Part shown: piece after piece, positions 1-4,713 of the stretch | Numbering within the stretch: the first letter of the stretch is position 1 | How the letters are laid out: each line of letters begins with the position of its first letter | NCBI GenBank assembly: GCA_028275245.1 | Contig: JAPWVA010000090.1 | Span: forward strand, 1-5,820 | Direction of reading: 5' to 3' | DNA length: 5,820 nucleotides | From: Actinomycetota bacterium | GTDB taxonomy: Bacteria; Actinomycetota; Geothermincolia; Geothermincolales; RBG-13-55-18 | Made by a program: the position numbers and the translations under genes | Notes under the pieces: model-generated | Databases searched by the model: none | The model's input: only the letters and a program-made list of their open reading frames with translations | Told to the model about the DNA's origin: nothing

Positions 1-423
1 CTTCTCACCAGGTATTTCCGGGACTCCCGGCCGTTGGTACTGGAACTGGACGGCCTCGAGTTGCGTGGAACGAGTCCCCGAGTGCCAGCGGAGATTTCCT
101 GCCTACAGGAAGGTCAACTCCTCGGGCTTGACGCCGAGTCGGGCGTCACCCTGGCGGTCGCACGCCTGGAGGGCCTGGAGGAAAACAGGTTGAAAGTCCT
201 CACTCCCTTCCAGGGGAACCCTGGGCTGATAAGGGAAGTGGCAGTAGGTCCGTCGGTTCTGCGACCCGACGGCTCCCTGCGCATCATCACGGCCTCACCG
301 GGCCAAGGGAACAAGGTTTACCCCGTGGGACCGCGATTGAGCCCCGGGGGGAAGGGGAACCTGTCCGGGGCCAGCGGCCCGCCCTCAAGCCCGCCCATGG
401 ACGACCCGCCTGGAGCTCACTGA
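1..423 (+). CDS. C-terminal part of a Clp1/Grc3-like polynucleotide kinase or related P-loop protein (5' end outside window)
   Basis: The frame is open from base 1 and ends at TGA 421-423, giving 140 residues of a longer protein; a TTG at 34 is only an internal codon. No P-loop is visible, as expected for the C-terminal portion. The pattern YFRDSRP, then a short beta stretch (LELDGLELRGT), then EGQLLGLDAESGVTLAVARLEGLEENRLKVLTPF split over successive strands, resembles the C-terminal beta domain of Clp1/Grc3/Nol9-type RNA 5'-hydroxyl kinases and their bacterial relatives (COG1341-like). This is recognition from memory of the family, not a search. The last roughly 45 residues are rich in Gly, Pro and Ser with no obvious fold and may be a disordered tail. 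Transcription appears to end near the hairpin at 485-510. It could instead be another ATP/GTP-binding protein with a similar C-terminal domain. Confidence 0.5.
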   Translation, partial: LLTRYFRDSRPLVLELDGLELRGTSPRVPAEISCLQEGQLLGLDAESGVTLAVARLEGLEENRLKVLTPFQGNPGLIREVAVGPSVLRPDGSLRIITASPGQGNKVYPVGPRLSPGGKGNLSGASGPPSSPPMDDPPGAH

Positions 424-484
424 GTAGATTGAAGATATACCGTCGCGCCCGTCACCAACCCGGGGCCCGGCTCTCCTAGCGACG

Positions 485-510
485 GGCGAGGGGGAGCGCC
501 CCTTTTCGCC
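485..510 (+). terminator. Hairpin with T-run, candidate terminator of the left-edge gene
   Basis: GGGG (491-494) pairs with CCCC (499-502) around the loop AGCG and is followed directly by TTTT. An outer stem GGCGA (485-489) pairs with TCGCC (506-510), so the whole element is a two-level inverted repeat. It lies about 60 bases after the stop at 423. The T-run is short and falls inside the outer stem, so it is a moderate rather than classic intrinsic terminator. Confidence 0.4.
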
Positions 511-602
511 CACCTTACCTGGTGAGGAGCCTTATTCCCCGGGCCAGGGGAGACCCCCTCGCCCGGCGGGCGCCGGTGCCCGGGCATACCGACCTTGTCC
601 GG

Positions 603-692
603 GCAACGCCCTGGAACGGACGTGATCTCGCACGATGTACACCCCCATCCATGCAACGCCCTCAACCGAACTTCGCCCTGTATGATGTACAC
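603..692. repeat. Two imperfect 40-bp direct repeats, 50 bp apart
   Basis: Copies at 603-642 and 653-692 share their first ten bases exactly (GCAACGCCCT) and their last nine exactly (GATGTACAC). About 28 of 40 positions match overall, with no length change. The shared 3' ends each contain the palindrome TGTACA (636-641 and 686-691). The exact 50-bp period, near five DNA turns, would put both sites on one face of the helix. This could be a pair of binding sites or a degenerate repeat; function is unknown. Confidence 0.5.
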
Positions 693-867
693 TTGAGTAA
701 TGGCGGCCCGGGAGGCGCCTGCCTGTCCCGGGTTTCCCGACCCCGCGGGGGACCCTGGCCGTTGGGGCAGGGCGGTTGGGGCGGCGGGCTACCGGGGAGC
801 GGACCGACCAGCCCCGGCAGGTTAGCTAGATGTCGGCGTTGACCCCGTTAGGGGTGGTCGGGCAGTT

Positions 868-892
868 GCCGGATGGGATCTTCGTTTCCGGC
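868..892. repeat. Perfect 6-bp inverted repeat next to the abfD promoter candidate
   Basis: GCCGGA (868-873) and TCCGGC (887-892) form a perfect inverted repeat separated by 13 bases. The right arm covers the position where the -35 box of the promoter candidate at 909-914 would sit, which would suit an operator. A 6-bp inverted repeat in DNA this GC-rich may also be chance. Confidence 0.35.
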
Positions 893-914
893 GGGATAGG
901 AACGGAATTATAAG
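885..914 (+). promoter_or_regulatory. Weak candidate sigma-70 promoter for abfD
   Basis: TATAAG (909-914) matches five of six bases of the -10 consensus and stands out as the only AT-rich island in the region. The best -35 at 18-bp spacing is TTTCCG (885-890), which is poor, so an activator or another sigma factor may be needed. A start near 921 would give a leader of about 130 nt before the GTG at 1051. Confidence 0.35.
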
Positions 915-981
915 CAGGCTCTCCGCCGGGAGCGAGGAAGGGAGCCGAGATGGGCCTTAACCATTCCGGTCGGTACGGGGA

Positions 982-1020
982 GGACGGAAGGGGACCGGGT
1001 CCCGCGGTGAGGGCCCGTCC
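982..1020 (+). other. Two-level stem-loop in the presumed abfD leader
   Basis: GGACGG (982-987) pairs with CCGTCC (1015-1020). Inside it GGGAC (991-995) pairs with GTCCC (999-1003) around CGG. The nested element ends 16 bases before the abfD ribosome site and leaves that site unpaired. It matches no riboswitch class I recognise and may only be a stable leader fold. Confidence 0.35.
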
Positions 1021-1036
1021 GCGAGTGGCTTGATGC

Positions 1037-1046
1037 GGGAGGTGAG
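1037..1046 (+). promoter_or_regulatory. Ribosome binding site that decides the abfD start
   Basis: GGGAGGTGAG ends four bases before the in-frame GTG at 1051, an ideal Shine-Dalgarno placement. The upstream candidates TTG 1030 and ATG 1033 have no comparable site before them, and this site would lie inside their reading frame. Confidence 0.75.
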
Positions 1047-1050
1047 CATT

Positions 1051-2502
1051 GTGGGCATTTCCGGACCCGAGGAATACCTGGAGAGCCTGCGGGCCCTGAA
1101 GAGGAGGATCTACGTGCTGGGGGAGAGGGTGGAGGACCCGGTGGACCATCCCATGATCCGCCCCTCCATCAACGCCATGGCCGAGACCTACCGGCGGGGC
1201 GAGGAACCGGAGGCGGAGGAGTTGCTATTCGCCGTCTCCCACCTCACAGGCAAGAGGATCAGCCGTTTCACCCATATCCACCAGGGCACCGACGACCTGG
1301 TAAAGAAGGTCCTGATGCAGCGGCTGCTGGGGCGCAGGACCGCCACCTGCTTCCAGCGCTGCGTGGGCATGGACGGCTTCAACGCCCTTTATTCCGTCAC
1401 CTACGAGTGCGACCAGGAGCACGGTACCGAATACCACCAGCGCCTGAAGGAATACCTCCGTTACGTGCAAGAGGAGAACCTGGTGGTGGACGGGGCCATG
1501 ACCGACGTGAAGGGGGACCGGGGATTACGCCCGGCGGAGCAGGCCGACCCGGACCTCTTCGTGCGCGTGGTAGAGAGAAGGTCGGATGGCATCGTGGTGC
1601 GGGGTGCCAAGGCCCACCAGACCGGCGCCCTCAATTCCCATGAGATACTGGTCATGCCCACGGCAGCCATGCGGGAGGAGGAGGCCGACTATGCCGTCTC
1701 CTTCGCCGTGCCCGCCGATACCCCGGGACTTATATTTGTCCTAGGACGGCAGCCCTCCGACACCAGGAAGCTGGAGGGAAGTCCCCTGGACGTGGGCAAT
1801 CCCCGCTACGGCAGCCAGGAGGCCTTGGTCATCTTCGACGACGTGTTCGTCCCCTGGGAGAGGGTGTTCATGTGTGGGGAACACGACCAGAGTGGCAAAG
1901 TAGTGGAGCGTTTCGCCGCCTATCACCGCCAGAGTTACGGAGGTTGCAAGGTGGGCGTGGGGGACGTCCTGGTGGGGGCGGCCCAGCTGGTGGCGACCTA
2001 CAACGGCGTGGAGAGGGCAAGCCACGTGCGGGAGAAGATCACCGAGATGATCCACCTCAACGAGACCCTCTTCTCCTGCGGCATCGCCTGCAGCGCCTTG
2101 GGGAGACCCACGCCTTCCGGTTGCTATCTGGTGGACGTGCTCCTAGCCAACGTTTGCAAGCAGAATGTTACCCGATTGCCCTTCGAGATTTCTCGCCTCC
2201 TGCAGGACATCGCCGGGGGCCTGGTGGTCACCATGCCCTCCCAGAAGGACCTGGAGAACCCGGAGCTCGCCCCTTACCTTGAGAAGTACCTCCGGGGCAA
2301 GGCGGACGTGCCCACCTTGGACCGGCTGCGCATCCTCAAATTCATCGAGAACATGACCATGGGGTGCGGCGCCGCTGCCTACCTCACCGAATCGATCCAC
2401 GGCGCCGGCTCCCCCCAGGCCCAGAGGATCATGATCCTGCGCTTGGCCGACCTGCAGGAGAAGATCTCCTACGCCAAGCGCCTGGCGGGGATAGAGAATT
2501 GA
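1051..2502 (+). CDS. abfD: 4-hydroxybutyryl-CoA dehydratase / vinylacetyl-CoA delta-isomerase
   Basis: A 483-residue protein from GTG 1051; TTG 1030 would add seven residues. The family is an FAD- and [4Fe-4S]-containing cytosolic homotetramer that dehydrates 4-hydroxybutyryl-CoA to crotonyl-CoA by a ketyl-radical route and isomerises vinylacetyl-CoA. It serves aminobutyrate/succinate fermentation and, in some archaea, CO2 fixation. The FeS ligands are visible as C100 and C104 in CFQRC, then H292 and C299 in YHRQSYGGC. Y296, K300 and E257 (in SQEALVIFDD) coincide with the numbering I recall for the Clostridium aminobutyricum enzyme. HQTGA near 190 and TESIHGAGSPQAQ near 446 are also family signatures. 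The ligands separate it from the related FeS-free HpaB-type flavin monooxygenases. The order is a helical N-terminus, a beta domain at about 136-270 and a helical C-terminus. It stands alone: no CoA-transferase, dehydrogenase or aminotransferase is beside it. Codons 442-462 are duplicated downstream. Confidence 0.93.
   Translation: MGISGPEEYLESLRALKRRIYVLGERVEDPVDHPMIRPSINAMAETYRRGEEPEAEELLFAVSHLTGKRISRFTHIHQGTDDLVKKVLMQRLLGRRTATCFQRCVGMDGFNALYSVTYECDQEHGTEYHQRLKEYLRYVQEENLVVDGAMTDVKGDRGLRPAEQADPDLFVRVVERRSDGIVVRGAKAHQTGALNSHEILVMPTAAMREEEADYAVSFAVPADTPGLIFVLGRQPSDTRKLEGSPLDVGNPRYGSQEALVIFDDVFVPWERVFMCGEHDQSGKVVERFAAYHRQSYGGCKVGVGDVLVGAAQLVATYNGVERASHVREKITEMIHLNETLFSCGIACSALGRPTPSGCYLVDVLLANVCKQNVTRLPFEISRLLQDIAGGLVVTMPSQKDLENPELAPYLEKYLRGKADVPTLDRLRILKFIENMTMGCGAAAYLTESIHGAGSPQAQRIMILRLADLQEKISYAKRLAGIEN
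2355..2416 (+). repeat. 62-bp perfect direct repeat, copy 1 (inside abfD)
   Basis: This segment, inside the 3' part of abfD, encodes most of TMGCGAAAYLTESIHGAGSP, a conserved active-site region. It is identical base for base to 2550-2611. Beyond the exact match the copies still share GGCCC if one A (2417) is skipped. As a functional coding segment of a conserved family, it is the evident source copy. Confidence 0.95.
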
Positions 2503-2549
2503 GGAGCCGCCCGAAGGGTGTAAGGTCGGACTTCGTCCCCTCTGTCCTG

Positions 2550-2611
2550 GACCATGGGGTGCGGCGCCGCTGCCTACCTCACCGAATCGATCCACGGCGC
2601 CGGCTCCCCCC
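2550..2611 (+). repeat. 62-bp perfect direct repeat, copy 2 (abfD fragment between convergent genes)
   Basis: This is an exact second copy of 2355-2416, offset by 195 bp. It lies after the abfD stop (2502) and ends just before the stop codon of the opposing methyltransferase (2618-2620). In the abfD phase it has no start, and a TAA occurs upstream at 2521, so it is not a gene. The flanks 2503-2549 and 2617 onward show no similarity to abfD that I can see. Identity including silent positions implies a recent duplication, ongoing gene conversion, or an assembly artefact. Confidence 0.95.
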
Positions 2612-2617
2612 GGCCCC

Positions 2618-3364
2618 CTACCACCCTTCCCTCCGGGCCAGCACGGCAAGGGAACTTCCCCAGGGCAGGTCCCTCTGCAGGGCCACACGCCCCTCGATCA
2701 CTAAGAGAGCCTCCAGCCACCGGTTGAGGAAAGTCGGCGGCGTCCAAAGGTCCGAGGAGGGGGAGGGAAGGATGCGGCTTGCGAGGCGGTAGGCCACCAG
2801 CGCCGGGAAAAGGAGGGAGTTGAAATAGGTGGCCCTCACCACCCGGAAGCCCGACGCTTCCAGCCAGGGGAGCAGCTTCCCCTTCCTGTATCGCCGTATT
2901 CCGTGAACCGCCCGGTCGTGGCTTCCCCGCAGGATGCCGAAGGCGGGGAGGTTCAGCAGCAGGAAACCCCCCGGTTCCAGGACCCGCCATAGCTCCCCGA
3001 TGGCCCTCGACTCGTCCCGCACCTCCCGATGGTAGAGGACGTCCAGGCAGGTAACCAGGGTGAAATGCCCGTCGGGAAAAGGAATGTCTTCCAAGGAGGC
3101 GAGGCACAAACTCTCCAGGCCCCTTCTCCCCGCCATTTCCAGGGCCTCGGGACATAGGTCCAGGCCCACCGCCTCCCGGGGCCGGAAGCGTTCCCGGAGC
3201 TGGGCGAGAAAGCCCCCTGTTCCGCAACCGGCATCCAGGACCCTTCCAGATGCCTCCCCGGGGCAGTAGGCGGCCAGGAGATCCAGGAAGAAGCGGCGGG
3301 TTCCCCTATACCACCAGTGCCGGTCCTCCACCTGGAAAAGCCGATTGTATTCCTCCTTCCTCAT
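2618..3364 (-). CDS. Class I SAM-dependent methyltransferase
   Basis: 248 residues, starting at ATG (complement of 3362-3364) and ending at TAG (2618-2620). The Rossmann methyltransferase motifs are in order: motif I VLDAGCGTGG at 42-51, the SAM ribose-binding acidic loop VGLDL at 66-70, motif II around EDIPFPDGHF and LDVLYH at 92-112, and motif III LEPGGFLLLNLPA at 129-141. The N-terminal DRHWWYRGTRR (14-24) is typical of Methyltransf_11/23-type proteins often found near glycan or lipid biosynthesis genes. The acceptor cannot be told from sequence. The hydrophobic stretch around 183-195 (SLLFPALVAYRLA) could touch a membrane or lipid acceptor. It converges on abfD and diverges from the next gene, so it is probably transcribed alone. 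The start lacks a clear Shine-Dalgarno, see the -10 element at 3371-3377. Confidence 0.85.
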   Translation of the reverse strand: MRKEEYNRLFQVEDRHWWYRGTRRFFLDLLAAYCPGEASGRVLDAGCGTGGFLAQLRERFRPREAVGLDLCPEALEMAGRRGLESLCLASLEDIPFPDGHFTLVTCLDVLYHREVRDESRAIGELWRVLEPGGFLLLNLPAFGILRGSHDRAVHGIRRYRKGKLLPWLEASGFRVVRATYFNSLLFPALVAYRLASRILPSPSSDLWTPPTFLNRWLEALLVIEGRVALQRDLPWGSSLAVLARREGW

Positions 3365-3370
3365 GGCAAC

Positions 3371-3377
3371 ATTTTAT
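3371..3377 (-). promoter_or_regulatory. -10 element placed for leaderless transcription of the methyltransferase
   Basis: On the minus strand ATAAAAT (complement of 3371-3377) ends six bases before the ATG. This fits the TANNNT-N6-start layout known for leaderless genes in Actinobacteria and Deinococcus, and would place the transcript start at or next to the A of ATG. No convincing -35 or ribosome site is present (sequence before ATG: GTTGCC). Confidence 0.45.
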
Positions 3378-3417
3378 CCCCGGATCGCGCCGTGCCCCGG
3401 TGATCCCCGGAAGCCGG

Positions 3418-3447
3418 TTCACCCGTCCTCCCCGCGGCGTTTAAGAT
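3418..3447 (+). promoter_or_regulatory. Candidate promoter for the membrane-anchored protein gene
   Basis: TTCACC (3418-3423) and TAAGAT (3442-3447) are separated by 18 bp, each matching four of six consensus bases. Transcription would start near 3454, about 55-65 bases before the likely start codon. This is modest evidence, but the divergent gap needs a rightward promoter and this is the best match in it. Confidence 0.35.
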
Positions 3448-3510
3448 AGGCATGAGGGGACAAGATTGCTTTCTTTCTCGGGGCGGTAGAGTCGACCGAT
3501 GGGGAGGGTT

Positions 3511-4227
3511 GTGATCACGATGCCGCGCCGCATGGGGCTGAGGCTTGGTTTTCCGTGGTGGAGCCGCCGGGCCAGGAGGACCGCCTTCACGACTCTTTGC
3601 GCCGGACTGCTCCTGGCATTGGCACTGTTCCTCTTCCTACCCCGCCCGTCCCCGGGGGACTTGCCCGCCTCGCCCCGGCAGGTGGTAAGCCCCACACCAG
3701 GGGAGGAATCCACCGGGGAGGTGGCGGGGGATCACGGGCCTAGCGGGGAGGAGGAACACGGCGGATGGGGCGTCCGGGTGAGGGTGGAGGAGGGAGAGGG
3801 TGGCTTTCACCGGTACGTGGTCGAGTTTCCCGAGCCCACTGAAGAAGTTTCCCCGGAGACCTCACCCCGGAAGGATGGCCTGGCGGGCAGTTGGGTGCTG
3901 GAGATGCGGGGTTCCTTCCTGGGAATAAGCAACTGCCGGCTGTACCTCCTCTCTGACGGGACTGTCAGGGTCCCCTCCTCATACGGCCCGGTCTTCAGCC
4001 TGGAGGGCGGGAGGTGGTGGGGGGAACCGGGAGGGGCTTTCGAGGCCGAGATGGCCGCCGGCATCACGGTGGGAAGTGGTCCCGGCAAGGTCCCGGTGGC
4101 CATCAACCTGAAGGGCAGGTGTCCCCGGGAAGGCCTCGTCGAGGGGGATTTCCGAGCGGAGCCCCTGGACGGGAACTACACGATCTACTACCAAGAGGGA
4201 AGCTTCCGTTTGGTATCCAGGGATTGA
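3511..4227 (+). CDS. Uncharacterised protein: N-terminal membrane anchor and beta-rich extracytoplasmic domain
   Basis: I do not recognise this family. The frame runs from ATG 3499; in-frame GTG 3511 and ATG 3520 are alternatives. The only ribosome-like site, GGGGAGGG (3501-3508), lies inside the longest version, favouring GTG 3511 or ATG 3520. Residues counted from 3499: a basic N-terminus (to 27, RRARR), one hydrophobic segment at about 29-48 (signal anchor or uncleaved signal, no lipobox), then a Pro/Gly/Glu/Ser-rich acidic linker at about 49-127. Next is a compact domain at about 128-242 with alternating beta strands and GSW at 130-132, LYLLSDG at 148-154 and GRWW at 171-174. The G-x-W plus strand-rich pattern recalls lipocalin-like folds, but that is only a guess. 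It probably faces the outside of the cell. No neighbour hints at function, and it seems monocistronic. Confidence 0.7.
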   Translation: MITMPRRMGLRLGFPWWSRRARRTAFTTLCAGLLLALALFLFLPRPSPGDLPASPRQVVSPTPGEESTGEVAGDHGPSGEEEHGGWGVRVRVEEGEGGFHRYVVEFPEPTEEVSPETSPRKDGLAGSWVLEMRGSFLGISNCRLYLLSDGTVRVPSSYGPVFSLEGGRWWGEPGGAFEAEMAAGITVGSGPGKVPVAINLKGRCPREGLVEGDFRAEPLDGNYTIYYQEGSFRLVSRD

Positions 4228-4239
4228 GGGGGCGATTTC

Positions 4240-4257
4240 CCGGGAGGTGGCTCCTGG
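4240..4257 (+). other. Stem-loop just after the membrane-anchored protein gene
   Basis: CCGGGAG (4240-4246) pairs with CTCCTGG (4251-4257), seven pairs with one G-T, around the loop GTGG. It starts 12 bases after the stop. No T-run follows, so it is more likely a 3'-end protecting hairpin or part of a factor-dependent terminator than an intrinsic terminator. Confidence 0.4.
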
Positions 4258-4288
4258 ATATCCCGTAGGACGAACCGGCTCCGTTCCT

Positions 4289-4319
4289 CATCTCCCGGGC
4301 GTCTCCGTGAGAGGAGATG
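4289..4319 (+). other. Nested stem-loop
   Basis: CATCTCC (4289-4295) pairs perfectly with GGAGATG (4313-4319). Directly inside on the right arm side, TCTC (4302-4305) pairs with GAGA (4309-4312) around CGT, leaving CGGGCG as a one-sided bulge. No T-run follows. Role unknown. Confidence 0.35.
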
Positions 4320-4356
4320 CGGTGCCCGCCGGCGGATGGTCGCATCGGGGCCGTCA

Positions 4357-4394
4357 CGAGAGGGGCCGAGGTCCGGCCCGCCCTCGAGGTTTTT
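4357..4394 (+). terminator. Candidate intrinsic terminator, rightward
   Basis: CGAG (4357-4360) pairs with CTCG (4383-4386) and GGGCCG (4363-4368) with CGGCCC (4374-4379) around AGGTC, leaving small bulges. The base of the stem is followed by AGG and then five Ts (4390-4394). It lies about 130-165 bases after the stop of the membrane-anchored protein gene and would insulate the next transcription unit. Confidence 0.5.
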
Positions 4395-4445
4395 GAGTTC
4401 GGCCTCGCGGGCTCTGGCCTGGACGCCGCGCCTCTCGGCGGTGTG

Positions 4446-4469
4446 CTTTCCGGGTGGGACACCGGGAAG
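4446..4469. other. Strong stem-loop of unknown role
   Basis: CTTTCCGG (4446-4453) plus TG (4455-4456) pairs with CA (4460-4461) plus CCGGGAAG (4462-4469), with one G-T pair and a single bulged G, around the loop GGA. It is followed by AAAA on the plus strand and has no T-run on either side, so it is not an intrinsic terminator. Confidence 0.4.
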
Positions 4470-4567
4470 AAAATACCTTCCTCCCAGCGAAGCGGGCAGA
4501 ACCGGGAAGTGAGAATGAGGCGATATCCCCGCTTTCACATCCGGACCTGGAGTGACACACGCTATTA

Positions 4568-4596
4568 TTGAACGGAAATAGGCTATTTGTTATTAT
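4568..4596 (+). promoter_or_regulatory. Strong sigma-70-type promoter with a dyad operator in its spacer
   Basis: TTGAAC (4568-4573) and TATTAT (4591-4596) match four and five of six consensus bases with exactly 17 bp between them, in the most AT-rich patch of the window. TATACT (4594-4599) is an alternative -10. The spacer holds a perfect 6-1-6 inverted repeat, AAATAG-G-CTATTT (4576-4588), placed where a bound dimer would block RNA polymerase. Transcription would start near 4603, about 335 nt before the lipoprotein ATG. Confidence 0.65.
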
Positions 4597-4685
4597 ACTT
4601 TCCATACTTGTTAAGCTTGCTGTTGGGGCTGCGTCAAGGGAAAGCCGACGTGGGCATAACCTAAGCGAAAGAAGCGTTGCGGTTT

Positions 4686-4711
4686 TTCCGGAGGGTCCAT
4701 CCGGAAGGAGG
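4686..4711 (+). promoter_or_regulatory. Hairpin abutting a near-perfect Shine-Dalgarno
   Basis: TTCCGGA (4686-4692) pairs perfectly with TCCGGAA (4700-4706). The right arm runs into AAGGAGGTGAT (4705-4715), which is complementary over 11 bases to the usual 16S rRNA 3' end. The hairpin takes up the first As of the site, and flanking Ts (4683-4685) could extend pairing into GG. This could be translation control, though the following start codon (ATG 4714) is unusually close to the site. Confidence 0.4.
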
Positions 4712-4713
4712 TG

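Larger units (their letters stand above)
424..1036. other. Long GC-rich intergenic region upstream of abfD, no convincing gene
   Basis: Short frames exist here (for example around 522-842 on + and 826-1149 on -), but they have no plausible ribosome site and give low-complexity Gly/Pro/Arg translations, so I call none. The stretch is instead rich in inverted repeats: CCCCGCGGGG at 741-750; GCTA (788-791)/TAGC (823-826) enclosing CCGGGG (792-797)/CCCCGG (812-817); ACCCC-GTTA-GGGGT at 842-855; and GCCGGA/TCCGGC at 868-892. It also holds a pair of spaced direct repeats (603-692). GTTGGGGC occurs twice, at 761-768 and 775-782. At this GC content some stems are expected by chance. Confidence 0.6.

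Noticed and set aside
522..842. Plus-strand ORF in the gap upstream of abfD
   Set aside because: It has no ribosome site and a low-complexity Gly/Pro/Arg translation; open frames of this length are expected in such GC-rich DNA.
1030..1035. TTG 1030 / ATG 1033 as the abfD start
   Set aside because: There is no ribosome site before them, while GGGAGGTGAG is placed ideally for GTG 1051, which also brings the ligand numbering into line with the characterised enzyme.
2364..2792. Plus-strand ORF of 142 codons spanning both copies of the 62-bp repeat
   Set aside because: It runs out of frame through the abfD 3' end and antisense to the methyltransferase. Its apparent internal protein repeat is only the DNA duplication read in another frame.
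3452..3514. Possible 20-codon leader peptide (ATG 3452) ending over the GTG at 3511
   Set aside because: The overlap with the next start is suggestive, but there is no convincing ribosome site and no amino-acid pattern typical of attenuation.
4446..4469. Strong hairpin considered as an intrinsic terminator
   Set aside because: No T-run follows on either strand.
4644..4657. CCGACGTGGGCA resembles the 3' conserved end of the ZTP (pfl) riboswitch
   Set aside because: The required 5' conserved block and pseudoknot partner are not visible upstream, and the downstream gene is a transporter receptor, not a typical purine/folate target.
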